DNA from: Xylanibacter brevis ATCC 19188
GTDB taxonomy: Bacteria > Bacteroidota > Bacteroidia > Bacteroidales > Bacteroidaceae
Length of the DNA stretch: 64,000 nucleotides
Direction of reading: 5' to 3'
Assembly: GCF_000621725.1 (NCBI RefSeq)
Contig: NZ_JHXM01000014.1
Span: forward strand, 1-64,000
Each line of letters starts with the position of its first letter. The first letter of the stretch is position 1. Below, one piece after another: positions 44,335 through 53,018 of this stretch. The position numbers were made by a program, and so were the translations under genes. The notes under the pieces were generated by a model. It was not told the origin of the DNA. It searched no databases and saw only the letters and a program-made list of their open reading frames with translations.

Positions 44335-46881
44335 TTATTCTGGGATTAAGGCACGATCAATGAGGTGGATCACAGACTGCGACGAGCTGACCATCTGCGT
44401 GGCGTTGCGATAGTCGCTGTTGTTCACGATGAAGTCACGACTCTGCAGGTTATACAGTCCGGGCGTTTTTACCACATGGGCACGATGGCCCTGTGCATCG
44501 GTGAAGGTGAGGTTCTGACCGTCGCCGCTAACACTGATTTTCTGGAAGCGGCCACTGTTCGAGCGGGCTGCCGTCTCGAAGGTCAGCGCAGCAAAGGGTC
44601 GGCTGTCCACATAGGTTGAGTTGTCGATGAAATGGTACTGAAGGAAACGTATCAGTCTGACAGCCCACTGGCGCTGCACGTCCACATCGGTTTGCTGGGC
44701 TATCTCGCTCCAGGTATGCAGCGTCGGGTCGGCGGCAAAGGCAGCATCGACGGCATCGTTGGTGGGCACCAGCACCGTGTACTGGAAGTTGGCAAACGAA
44801 GAAACCACGTTGCCCAGTCCCGACGAGGCCGAGGTGCGGTTGAGCGTAAAAATGCTTTTGATCTCGGGGTCGTTCTGGAACGTGCGGAACACCATATCGT
44901 CTCCGTTCAGCAGTTCGAAGAACTTGGCGTACTCGGCATGCGCCTGCAGGTTGGTATAGACCGAATTGACTGGATCCTGCAACACGCGATCCACGATATA
45001 GCAGCGACCGTTGTCCGTGTCATAACGGCTTATCTGATGGGCATCGGCCACCTGTTGCTCGGTGTCGCCGCCACCCGTGGCGGTCATCTGCTCGCCGGCA
45101 CCGCTGAAACGGAGGGTCGATCCGCCCTTCGACTGGTAGTAATGATGCGTGCCGTCGTCCACATAGCCGCTCATGTTTCCCTGTTCGTCTTTCATGCCCA
45201 CGATGATATGGCGGTCGCAGATGTCATACAGGCGGTTGCGCAGCAGGCCCACATCGCTGATGGTGTATTGGAACTCGCCCTTTGTGCCGTCGTCATTCAC
45301 GGCATAGACATCGGCCGTCACGGGCTGATCTTTGGTCTCATCGTAACGGAAGGCCCATATCTGGCGCTGACTTTTTCCCTTGGCCCATGCAATGGGGTCG
45401 CGGTAGTTCTGCAAAGCCTCATCGGTGGGCACCAAGAGGTTGTACATGTTCTCCATAGAGCGCAAGTACAGGAAGAACTTCATCTCGTGGTCCTGCAGGG
45501 CCCAGTTCATGATGCGGGTGTTGCGGTTGGTCATCACCGGCGCATAGACGCTCTGGTAGTCGATGGGGGGATACACCTTGTTGGTGACATACACCACGCC
45601 ATTACCCGTCACGTAGGTTGCCACCACATCCTTCTGATCCACGTGCATCGCAAACGATGCCTCATCGTTCATCGTGGACCACGACGATGGCAGACTGCTC
45701 ATGAACGACTTCTTCTGGTGGTTCTTCACAAACAGTGCCACCAGCGATGTGGGCACCTCGTCCCACGTGCCGTAGGCATCTTTCAGGTAGGCACCCTTTC
45801 CACCGTTCAGGTAGTTCTGCATCGCCTCGTCTGTAGGCACAAACATCACGCCCATGTCCTGCATAGACTGATAGGTGTTCTGCGAGGGGTCTATGTATAG
45901 CAATCCGTAGTGGGTCATGTCGTTGCCCTCGGGATCGCTGGGTTGCGACTCGGTGAAGTAGCGCTTCACGAAGATGCTGTCGCTGATCACGGGATGCGCC
46001 TTGTCACGACCATCGTACAACTGGTGCACGGCATCGGTGGCTGCACTGTTATAATAAGGTGCCGAGAAGCGCTCCATCAGTCGGGAGAACAGCTGGGTCT
46101 GAGGATGGTGGTTGATGACCTCACTCATCGGACTATTGGGCGTCAGCACTTCCTGCACCACATGTACATAGCCGTTCTTGCAGGTGATGTCTTTCTCCAC
46201 CACCTGCGTGCCGTTGACATACACGTCTTTTGCATCATAGGCCTTGCCCAGAATGAACGACAGGTCGGCTGCCGCCAACTGGTTGGCTGCGGTGTGTTGC
46301 GGCGTGAAGTGCACCATATAGGTATCGCCCTGATCGGCCAGTCGCACGCCCGTCTGCTGGTATTTCTGCCAGAAGGGGGCAGCCAGTTGGCGGGCATCCT
46401 GGCACCACTGTATGCTGTCCAGATAGCTATACTGTGTGGCACGGCGCAGGGCGGTGCCTTCTCCGCTCTGACTCTCCGAGTCGCCTGTATTGGCCAACAT
46501 ATAGGTCAGATAGGCCATGTTGATGGTGCTGGCACCCAGCAGACAGCGTTTCTGGGCATCCGTGAGCTGTTCGTAGGCGGTCACGCCCCATGGGTTGCCA
46601 CCATTAAAGAAGCGCGTCCAGGCGTCATCGCGCGCAGGAAAGACGGTCTTCGAGCCCGTCAGCCTGAGCACCTGCCGGTAGTCCAGGTCGTCAACCAGTC
46701 GCAGATAGGTCGTGAAATCACCCTGTTGCTGCAAGTAGTCATAGATGCTCGCACCAAGAAAGTCTGGTTCATGGCTTTCGTACTCATACTCATCCGAGCA
46801 TGCCGTCAGTCCACCAGCCAAGGTCAACAACCCAATGATGGATGCCGACCAGCGAAGCGGGACTAAGTGTTTTTGTTTCAT
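44335..46881 (-). CDS. Large multi-fasciclin-domain lipoprotein (848 aa)
   Basis: First gene of the seven-gene operon. The start is set at MKQKHLVPLRW; the upstream extension would run through the -7 box. Lipobox LTAC, lipid Cys28. About four FAS1-like repeats are recognisable from their closing strands: NGYVHVVQEVLTP (about 235), GNGVVYVTNKVYPP (about 425), DNGRCYIVDRVLQDP (about 660) and QSVIHLIDRALIPE at the very C-terminus. Their FxPTDEA-type openings also recur: GVMFVPTDEAMQNYL, NLLVPTDEALQNY and TVLVPTNDAVDAAF. The presence of four such domains suggests an extended surface protein. The function in glycan capture is inferred from the adjoining SusC/D genes. Confidence 0.85.
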   Translation of the reverse strand: MKQKHLVPLRWSASIIGLLTLAGGLTACSDEYEYESHEPDFLGASIYDYLQQQGDFTTYLRLVDDLDYRQVLRLTGSKTVFPARDDAWTRFFNGGNPWGVTAYEQLTDAQKRCLLGASTINMAYLTYMLANTGDSESQSGEGTALRRATQYSYLDSIQWCQDARQLAAPFWQKYQQTGVRLADQGDTYMVHFTPQHTAANQLAAADLSFILGKAYDAKDVYVNGTQVVEKDITCKNGYVHVVQEVLTPNSPMSEVINHHPQTQLFSRLMERFSAPYYNSAATDAVHQLYDGRDKAHPVISDSIFVKRYFTESQPSDPEGNDMTHYGLLYIDPSQNTYQSMQDMGVMFVPTDEAMQNYLNGGKGAYLKDAYGTWDEVPTSLVALFVKNHQKKSFMSSLPSSWSTMNDEASFAMHVDQKDVVATYVTGNGVVYVTNKVYPPIDYQSVYAPVMTNRNTRIMNWALQDHEMKFFLYLRSMENMYNLLVPTDEALQNYRDPIAWAKGKSQRQIWAFRYDETKDQPVTADVYAVNDDGTKGEFQYTISDVGLLRNRLYDICDRHIIVGMKDEQGNMSGYVDDGTHHYYQSKGGSTLRFSGAGEQMTATGGGDTEQQVADAHQISRYDTDNGRCYIVDRVLQDPVNSVYTNLQAHAEYAKFFELLNGDDMVFRTFQNDPEIKSIFTLNRTSASSGLGNVVSSFANFQYTVLVPTNDAVDAAFAADPTLHTWSEIAQQTDVDVQRQWAVRLIRFLQYHFIDNSTYVDSRPFAALTFETAARSNSGRFQKISVSGDGQNLTFTDAQGHRAHVVKTPGLYNLQSRDFIVNNSDYRNATQMVSSSQSVIHLIDRALIPE

Positions 46882-46913
46882 AAGATTTTTACTAGATTGC
46901 TTTAATTTCGATG

Positions 46914-46921
46914 CAAAGGTA
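46914..46921 (-). promoter_or_regulatory. -7 box of the fasciclin/SusCD operon
   Basis: TACCTTTG on the minus strand, 32 bp before the first ATG. No good -33 TTTG, so an activator is likely. Confidence 0.6.
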
Positions 46922-47029
46922 ACGTATTTAAATAAAGGTGGGCACGCTAATCGCACCAGAAAATGAAACGTATGTCGCAATTGGTGGCAACCTGCAACGA
47001 TTCTTCCATTTTTATACATCTGCAAACCA

Positions 47030-47059
47030 TTTGTATTATACAATATTATTGTACTTTTG
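47030..47059 (+). promoter_or_regulatory. Promoter of the GH95-GH2 operon
   Basis: TTTG at 47030-47033 and TACTTTTG at 47052-47059, spacing 18 bp, 31 bp before the GH95 ATG. Confidence 0.72.
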
Positions 47060-47090
47060 CACCGTATTAATAACTAAAAGAGAACGTATT

Positions 47091-49448
47091 ATGAATTCCA
47101 AACATTTATGCATGCTTCTATTGGCCATGCTTGTTCGTGTCGGTGCCACAGCTGCCGAAACACCTCTGGTGCTGTCGTACGACAAGCCCTCGGAGAAATG
47201 GATGGGGGCGCTGCCTCTGGGCAATGGCCGTCTGGGCGCCATGGTCTATGGTGGCGTGGACAAGGAAACGGTGGCCCTGAACGAGGCTACGCTCTGGTCT
47301 GGACAGCCCGACCCCGAGGCCAACAACCTGTGTGGACCTGAGAAACTGCGCGAGATGCGCCAGGCTTTCCTCAGCGGTGACTACCGACGGGGCAACGACC
47401 TGGGATGGCAGTCGCTGTGTGGCCACGGCAAGTCGTTTGGCACCCACCTGCCTTTCGGCAATCTGGTGATCACAGACGAGGCGGCCGCGACCGACATCAC
47501 TGACTACAAGCGCTGTCTGTCGCTCAGCGAGGCGGTGGCTACCGTCAGCTACAAGCAGAACGGCATCAGCTACCGACGCGAGTATTTCACCTCTAATCCG
47601 GCACAGACCCTGGTGGTGCGCTACACGGCCAGTCAGGCGCACGCCATCAACGTGAGCATCGGCATGGATATGCTGCGCCACAGCACGGTCTGCGCTTCAA
47701 GCGCTTCGCAACAGCAGGGCTGTCTCGACATCAATGGCGATGCCCGCTTCGACAAGAACGGCGAGGGCGGCGTGCGCTTCCGCGGCCTGGTCAGCGCTCA
47801 GGTGGAAGGGGGCGAGATCAGGGTGGTTGACAACAGACTGGTGGTCACCAATGCCACCACGCTCACCCTGACGGCCGACATCCGCACCGACTTCCAGAAC
47901 ATGGACTACCGCCAGCAGTGCCGACAGACCGTGACGGCAGCGACCGCCATGCCCTACCAACAGTTGAAAAAGGCGCACGTCAAGGACTACCAGCATCTGT
48001 TCAACCGCATGTCGCTCTGTCTGAATGCCGACGGCAAACAGGCCACCGGCAGCACCGAGGCACTCTTCCAGGCGGCCCGAAAGGGACAGCCGGACCCGGT
48101 CTTCGACGCGCTGTTCTTCCAGTATGGACGCTACATGCAGATCAGCTCTTCGCGCGAAAATTCTCCCCTGCCCTCCAACCTGCAGGGCATCTGGAACGAC
48201 AACCTGGCTTGCAACATGCCGTGGACGTGCGACTACCACCTGGACATCAACATCCAGCAAAACTACTGGAGCACCAATATTGCGAACCTCAGTGAATGCA
48301 ACACGCCGCTGTTTTCCTATCTGTCGCTGCTGGCCAAGCACGGCAGCGTGACGGCACGCAAGGTGTATGGCTGCCGTGGCTGGGTCACTCACACCATTAA
48401 TAATGTGTGGGGCGACACTGCGCCTGGAGGCTCTTGCTCATGGGCACTGAACGTGACGGCGGGTGCCTGGATGGCTACCCACCTGTGGACGCACTATGAG
48501 TTCACGCAAGACCGCGACTACCTGCGCGAGGTGGCCTACCCGCTGCTGAAAGAGACGGCCGAGTTCTTCATGGACTACATGATTGAAGACCCCCAGACGG
48601 GCTATCTGCTCAGCGGTCCCAGCATCTCGCCCGAGAACAGCTTCCGCGGCCCCGACGGCAGGGATTACTCGCTGTCGATGATGCCCACCACCGACCGTGC
48701 CACCATCTATGAGATCTACCACGCCTGCATAGAGGCAAGCCGCCTGCTGAACGTCGATGCCGACTTCCGCGCACAACTGGAGCGCGACATCCGCAAACTG
48801 CCGCCCTACCGGGTGCGCCAGAATGGCGAACTGGCCGAATGGCTGCTCGACGTGGGACGCAGCGACCCGTCTCACCGCCATGCCTCTCACTTGCTCGCGC
48901 TCTATCCCTACGGACATATCTCGCCCGACGACACACCTGATCTGGCACGTGGCTGCGAGACGTTCCTGGCCAACCAGACATCGCACGCCAACTGGGAAGA
49001 CACCGAGTGGACACGTGGCAACAACATCAACTTCTATGCGCGCCTGCGCCGTGGCGAGAAGGCCTACGAGAGCCTGATAGGACTCTACACGGGCTTCATG
49101 CGCGAGAACCTGATGACGGTTTCGCCCGCTGGCGTGGCCGGTGCTCAGGAGGACATCTTCTCGTTTGATGCCACCGAGGCTGCCGTGGCCGGTGTGTGTG
49201 AAATGCTGTTGCAGAGTAGCCCCACCCACGACCTGACCTTCCTGCCCGCCCTGCCCCAGGCCTGGAAAGATGGCAGCGTGCGTGGCATCTGTGCCCGCGG
49301 TGGCATAGAGGCCGACTTCTCCTGGAAGGACGGCCAGGTCACCACACTGGTGCTGCGCTCCAAACTGTCGCAGACCGTCAACCTGCGACTCAACGGCACC
49401 ACCCACACCGTTCAACTGAAGGCTAACCGTCAGACCAAAATACTTTAA
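47091..49448 (+). CDS. Glycoside hydrolase family 95 (alpha-L-fucosidase / alpha-L-galactosidase)
   Basis: 785 residues from the Met after the promoter (the in-frame extension to 46938 runs over the promoter). Signal peptide 1-22. The N-terminal beta domain opens with EKWMGALPLGNGRLGAMVYGGV and NEATLWSG, the hallmark of GH95. The helical barrel has QGIWNDNLACNMPWTCDYHLDINIQ-type sequence, then LSGPSISPENSF, whose Glu is the expected acid, and HRHASHLLALYPYGHISP. The usual GW-S-AW motif near the end is replaced by ANWEDTEWTRGNN. GH95 enzymes remove alpha-1,2-fucose, or L-galactose in some plant-glycan loci; I cannot choose between them. Co-transcribed with the beta-mannosidase 3 bp downstream. 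Confidence 0.93.
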   Translation: MNSKHLCMLLLAMLVRVGATAAETPLVLSYDKPSEKWMGALPLGNGRLGAMVYGGVDKETVALNEATLWSGQPDPEANNLCGPEKLREMRQAFLSGDYRRGNDLGWQSLCGHGKSFGTHLPFGNLVITDEAAATDITDYKRCLSLSEAVATVSYKQNGISYRREYFTSNPAQTLVVRYTASQAHAINVSIGMDMLRHSTVCASSASQQQGCLDINGDARFDKNGEGGVRFRGLVSAQVEGGEIRVVDNRLVVTNATTLTLTADIRTDFQNMDYRQQCRQTVTAATAMPYQQLKKAHVKDYQHLFNRMSLCLNADGKQATGSTEALFQAARKGQPDPVFDALFFQYGRYMQISSSRENSPLPSNLQGIWNDNLACNMPWTCDYHLDINIQQNYWSTNIANLSECNTPLFSYLSLLAKHGSVTARKVYGCRGWVTHTINNVWGDTAPGGSCSWALNVTAGAWMATHLWTHYEFTQDRDYLREVAYPLLKETAEFFMDYMIEDPQTGYLLSGPSISPENSFRGPDGRDYSLSMMPTTDRATIYEIYHACIEASRLLNVDADFRAQLERDIRKLPPYRVRQNGELAEWLLDVGRSDPSHRHASHLLALYPYGHISPDDTPDLARGCETFLANQTSHANWEDTEWTRGNNINFYARLRRGEKAYESLIGLYTGFMRENLMTVSPAGVAGAQEDIFSFDATEAAVAGVCEMLLQSSPTHDLTFLPALPQAWKDGSVRGICARGGIEADFSWKDGQVTTLVLRSKLSQTVNLRLNGTTHTVQLKANRQTKIL

Positions 49449-49451
49449 CAC

Positions 49452-52241
49452 ATGATGATACGAAAAACCATTACTTCTCTACTGCTGCTGGCAGCCACGG
49501 TGGTCAGCGCCTCCGTCAGCCAGCGCACCCTGCATGAGGGCTGGCGCTTCCGCCAGGGCAACTCGGAGATATGGCACCCCGCACAGGTGCCTGGCAACAC
49601 ACACCTCGACCTGATGCGCGAACGCATCATCGAGGATCCTTTCTATCGGCTCAACGAGCGCTCGGTGCAGTGGATCGATAAGGAGGACTGGATGTACGAG
49701 ACGCACTTCCAGCCCACGGCCGAAGAACTGGCCGCCAGCCATCAGACGCTGGTATTCAAAGGTCTGGACACCTATGCCGACGTCTATCTGAACCACCAGC
49801 GCATCCTGGTGGCCGACAATATGCACCGCGAGTGGCGATGCAACGTGGAGGGTATCCTGAAGGAGGGCGACAACCTGCTGGAGGTTTTCTTCAAGAGCCC
49901 AGTGAAGATGAATGTGCCGAAGTTCGACGCCCTGCCCTATCGCCATAACACCGGCCCCGACCACTCTCAGATGGGAGGCTTGTTCGACAAGACCATCTCG
50001 CCCTTTGCCCGTACCGCCGGCTTTGAATATGGTTGGGACTGGGGCCCACGTCTGGTGACCTTCGGCATCTGGCGCCCAGTGCTGCTCGAGACGTGGAGCG
50101 GCACACGCATCGCCGACGTATGGTATATTCAGAAGGACGTGACCAAGGCCCGCGCCCAACTGCGCACCATCGTCGAGGTTGAGGCCGACAGCGCACAGAG
50201 TGCCACCATAGCCATCACCGCCGACGGCAAGCCTGCCACCACAAAGGCCGTTGCCCTCAAGCCGGGCCTCAACACCATCACCCTCGACTATACCTTGAAG
50301 AATCCCCGACTGTGGTGGACAAACGGCTTAGGTGAGCCTTATCTGACGACGATGAAACTTAGACTTACAAGACTCACCCCCGACCCCTCTCTGAGCAGAG
50401 AGGGGAGTGGTCACTCTCAAAGCAACAATCGCGATAAAAAGCTATCTACTCCCCTCTCTGAGCAGAGAGGGGCTGGGGGTGAGTCTTCCACCCGTCTCGG
50501 CATCCGCAGCCTGCGTCTCCACAACGATAAGGATCAGTACGGCCATAACCTCTATTTTGAACTGAACGGCGAACCGCTCTACGCGAAGGGCTCTAACATG
50601 GTACCCAACGACAATTTCCTCAGCCGCGTCAACGACAGCATCTACCGACAGGTGGTGGCCGACGCAGCAGCCGTCAACATGAACATGATTCGTGTGTGGG
50701 GCGGTGGCATCTACGAGGACGATGCCTTCTACCGTTATTGCGATGAAATGGGTATTTTAGTGTGGCAAGACTTCATGTTTGCCTGTCAGACCTACGAGGT
50801 TGACTCTGCTTTCCTTGCCAACATCAAGGAGGAGGCCATCTGCAACGTACGCCGCCTGCGCAACCATGCCTGCATGGCTGTTTATGCCGGCAACAACGAG
50901 GAGCAGGATGTGTGGTTTGGATGGGGTGGCAAGAAGCGCTACTTCGAAGAACTGGGACAGGCCGACCGCGTGTGGAAAATGCAGCACAGCATCTTCTACG
51001 AGGTGCTGCCCGAGGTGGTGCGCCTATATGGTGGCGGCATTGCCTACCGCCCCTCGTCGCCCTGGGCCTTTGAAGACACACCCAGCGACGGCATCAATGG
51101 CGACGACCACTACTGGGGCGTATGGCATGGCGGTGAACCCATCGAGGCTTACTTCGACCACCACGTGCGCTTCCAGTCGGAATACGGGTTCCAGTCGTTC
51201 CCCGAGTACGAGAGCGTGCTGCGGTATAACCCCGATCCACGAGACCACGACATCTACTCGGAGGTGATGATGGCCCACCAGAACGCGGGCACCTATGCCA
51301 ACCACCGCATCGAGGAATATATGGGTCGCGACTACCGGGTGCCAAAAGACTTCAAGCGCTTCCTATACGTAGGCCAGGTGCTGCAGGCCGACGCCGTGAA
51401 GATGGGCATGGAGGCCTTCCGCCGCGACCGCCCGTTCTGCATGGGCGGCATCGTGTGGCAGCTCAACGACTGCTGGCCGGTGGCCTCATGGAGCAGCCGC
51501 GACTACTACGGCCGCTGGAAGGCGCTGCACTACGTCACCCGCAAAGCCTACGACGACATCCTAGTCTCCCCCCGCATCAAAAGCAGTTCAGCAAGTGGCG
51601 ATGTCATCGCCACCCCCACCAAACAAGTAGCAGCCCTCCCCACAGAGGAAAACGCCAAAGCCATGCAGCAGCAAAAGCTCCACCTCCCCTCAGAAGGAGC
51701 CGACGGAAAGCTCCTGGAGCTGAAGCTCGTCAACGACCGACGGACCCCGGCCACCGGCAACCTAAAGCTACAGGCCATGACCATCGATGGCCGCATCGTC
51801 TTTGAACAGACACAGAAAGTCAAGCTACCCAAGAACGATGCCATCGATGTCCAGACATGGCGCGTCAAGGACCTGATTGGCGATGAAATGGCGGAAAACG
51901 TGATCTTCTACATCACCTACGAGACGGGCAGCAAGACCTACTACAACATTGCCTATCCCGTGCGTCAGAAGGACATGCACTATCGCAAACCGCAGCTCAC
52001 CACTGCCGTCACCCCCGTTGCCGACGGCTACAACGTCAGCGTGAGCACCGACATCTTTGCACGTGCCGTGTTCCTCAAGACAAAAGGCATCAATGATTTC
52101 TTCGCCGACAACTACTTCGACCTGCTCCCCGGACAGACGCGCACCATTCATGTGCGCACATCCAAGCCGCGCGCCCAGTTCCTCAAAGAGCTTGAAACAA
52201 CAACCCTAGGCGACGACTACGAGACCAACAGCATACAGTAG
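49452..52241 (+). CDS. Glycoside hydrolase family 2 beta-mannosidase with in-frame repeat insertion
   Basis: 929 residues, signal peptide 1-21; hydrolyses terminal beta-mannose (for example the Man-beta-GlcNAc core or mannan fragments). N-terminal sugar-binding domain (LHEGWRFRQ...FEYGWDWGPRLVTFGIWRPV), beta-sandwich, then TIM barrel with IRVWGGGIYEDDAFYRYCDE, VYAGNNEE (acid/base Glu483) and QSEYGFQSFPEYES (nucleophile Glu577), followed by GGIVWQLNDCWPVASWSS. Between the sandwich and the barrel, codons 307-345 are a 117-bp inverted-repeat element translated in frame (TPDPSLSREGSG...). Without it the protein has the usual length of about 890, so activity is likely kept. Last gene of the operon; a 16-bp stem terminator follows. 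Confidence 0.95.
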   Translation: MMIRKTITSLLLLAATVVSASVSQRTLHEGWRFRQGNSEIWHPAQVPGNTHLDLMRERIIEDPFYRLNERSVQWIDKEDWMYETHFQPTAEELAASHQTLVFKGLDTYADVYLNHQRILVADNMHREWRCNVEGILKEGDNLLEVFFKSPVKMNVPKFDALPYRHNTGPDHSQMGGLFDKTISPFARTAGFEYGWDWGPRLVTFGIWRPVLLETWSGTRIADVWYIQKDVTKARAQLRTIVEVEADSAQSATIAITADGKPATTKAVALKPGLNTITLDYTLKNPRLWWTNGLGEPYLTTMKLRLTRLTPDPSLSREGSGHSQSNNRDKKLSTPLSEQRGAGGESSTRLGIRSLRLHNDKDQYGHNLYFELNGEPLYAKGSNMVPNDNFLSRVNDSIYRQVVADAAAVNMNMIRVWGGGIYEDDAFYRYCDEMGILVWQDFMFACQTYEVDSAFLANIKEEAICNVRRLRNHACMAVYAGNNEEQDVWFGWGGKKRYFEELGQADRVWKMQHSIFYEVLPEVVRLYGGGIAYRPSSPWAFEDTPSDGINGDDHYWGVWHGGEPIEAYFDHHVRFQSEYGFQSFPEYESVLRYNPDPRDHDIYSEVMMAHQNAGTYANHRIEEYMGRDYRVPKDFKRFLYVGQVLQADAVKMGMEAFRRDRPFCMGGIVWQLNDCWPVASWSSRDYYGRWKALHYVTRKAYDDILVSPRIKSSSASGDVIATPTKQVAALPTEENAKAMQQQKLHLPSEGADGKLLELKLVNDRRTPATGNLKLQAMTIDGRIVFEQTQKVKLPKNDAIDVQTWRVKDLIGDEMAENVIFYITYETGSKTYYNIAYPVRQKDMHYRKPQLTTAVTPVADGYNVSVSTDIFARAVFLKTKGINDFFADNYFDLLPGQTRTIHVRTSKPRAQFLKELETTTLGDDYETNSIQ
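50370..50486. repeat. REP-like inverted-repeat element inside the beta-mannosidase gene
   Basis: Two 38-bp arms (50370-50407 and 50449-50486) are inverted copies with about four mismatches, and each arm holds its own CCCCTCTCTG...CAGAGAGGGG hairpin. The element is exactly 117 bp, or 39 codons, starts on a codon boundary, and has no stop in the reading frame used. It sits in a linker between two domains. Confidence 0.88.
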
Positions 52242-52262
52242 TCATAAATAAAGGATAATAAG

Positions 52263-52299
52263 AAAACGGCCCATTTCACCGATGAAATGGGCCGTTTTT
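52263..52299 (+). terminator. Terminator of the GH95-GH2 operon
   Basis: Perfect 16-base stem (52263-52278 with 52283-52298) around CGGCCCATTTCA, four-base loop, followed by a T run that is partly in the stem. Confidence 0.9.
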
Positions 52300-52302
52300 G
52301 CA

Positions 52303-52680
52303 TACAATAGTATAGACATGGCGATGCAGCACCTTAGGTTTTTATAAGGCAACACCATAGGTTTTAAGGAACAAAAGTATACGTTTTGAAATACAATAGT
52401 ATAAGTTTGACAATGCAAAAGTATAGGTTTTAAGATGCAAAACCATAAGTTTTGGTGTCGATCTAGAGTCTAGAATACCTCAATCTAGAGTCTAGATGAC
52501 TCGATTCTAAAGTCTAGATTGCGAGAGTCTAGAGTCTAGAATAGATGATTCTAGGGTCTAGAACCGACCCATCTAGGGGCTAGATCAAGGCCATCTAGGG
52601 TCTAGAATCGAGTCATCCAGGGGCTAGATCAGACCCAAAAGTGCCACTATTAGAAGTCAAAACTAAAGGAATAGGAACGT
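52303..52680. repeat. Second 22-bp phased mixed repeat array
   Basis: About 17 units with a 22-bp step. Seven units (52303-52457) carry AAAAGTATAGGTTTT or variants such as CACCATAGGTTTT. Eight units carry TCTAGAGTCTAGA-type cores, with TCTA (or TCCA) at 52462, 52484, 52506, 52528, 52550, 52572, 52594 and 52616, exactly 22 apart. One unit (52637-52651) is AAAAGTGCCACTATT, and a degenerate unit begins at 52659. The GT of the AAAAGT motifs and the TCTA of the other type keep the same 3-bp offset as in the array at 1-320. The array lies between the GH2 terminator and a REP-like repeat. No ORF, promoter or RNA gene recognised in it. Confidence 0.9.
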
Positions 52681-52723
52681 TATTCGGCCAGAATAACAAA
52701 ACAAAACAGCCCAAACGACATTC

Positions 52724-52800
52724 CACTCCCCTCCCTACAGGGAGGGGCCGGGGGTGGGTCTCCCTCCCATTTCCTCCCCCTTGGGGAGGTCAGGAGGGGG
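52724..52800. repeat. REP-like palindromic repeat pair
   Basis: Two near-palindromes in tandem: CCCCTCCCTACAGGGAGGGG followed by CCGGGGGTGGGT, and CTCCCCCTTGGGGAGG followed by TCAGGAGGGGG. The second is almost identical to the one at 9272-9303. Intergenic. Confidence 0.75.
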
Positions 52801-52810
52801 TCAAATAATT

Positions 52811-52848
52811 GGCGGCACCTGCTTCATGGTATTGAAGCCGGCGCCGCC
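52811..52848 (-). terminator. Strong hairpin downstream of the small-peptide gene
   Basis: Sixteen-base stem (52811-52826 with 52833-52848, two mismatches) with loop TGGTAT. It lies 34 bp past the stop of the 40-aa ORF on the minus strand; the following T run is weak (AATTATTTG), so terminator use is likely but not certain. Confidence 0.55.
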
Positions 52849-52882
52849 GAAGAATTGGTTAAGGTGAATCAATATGATGGGT

Positions 52883-53005
52883 TTACAAACATGCCAAAAC
52901 TATCGTTAATAAGGCTAAGAGGTAAGCTCCGTAGAGGATAATCCAAATACTTTCCTGCTCGAGTATTAGCCTAATGCGCTGATAGCGCAAACTTGTCTTT
53001 TCCAT
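52883..53005 (-). CDS. Small single-pass membrane peptide (40 aa)
   Basis: A 40-codon ORF starting ATG at 53005, 13 bp after the stop of the DUF3244 gene. The product has a charged N-terminal half (MEKTSLRYQRIRLILEQES) and one hydrophobic helix of about 19 residues (IWIILYGAYLLALLTIVLA) before the stop. The ribosome-binding site is weak, as is common in Bacteroidota. The position in an operon, the sharp charged/hydrophobic division and the hairpin just after the stop support a real gene. It matches no family I know. Confidence 0.55.
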   Translation of the reverse strand: MEKTSLRYQRIRLILEQESIWIILYGAYLLALLTIVLACL

Positions 53006-53018
53006 GGCGCTCTGTTAT

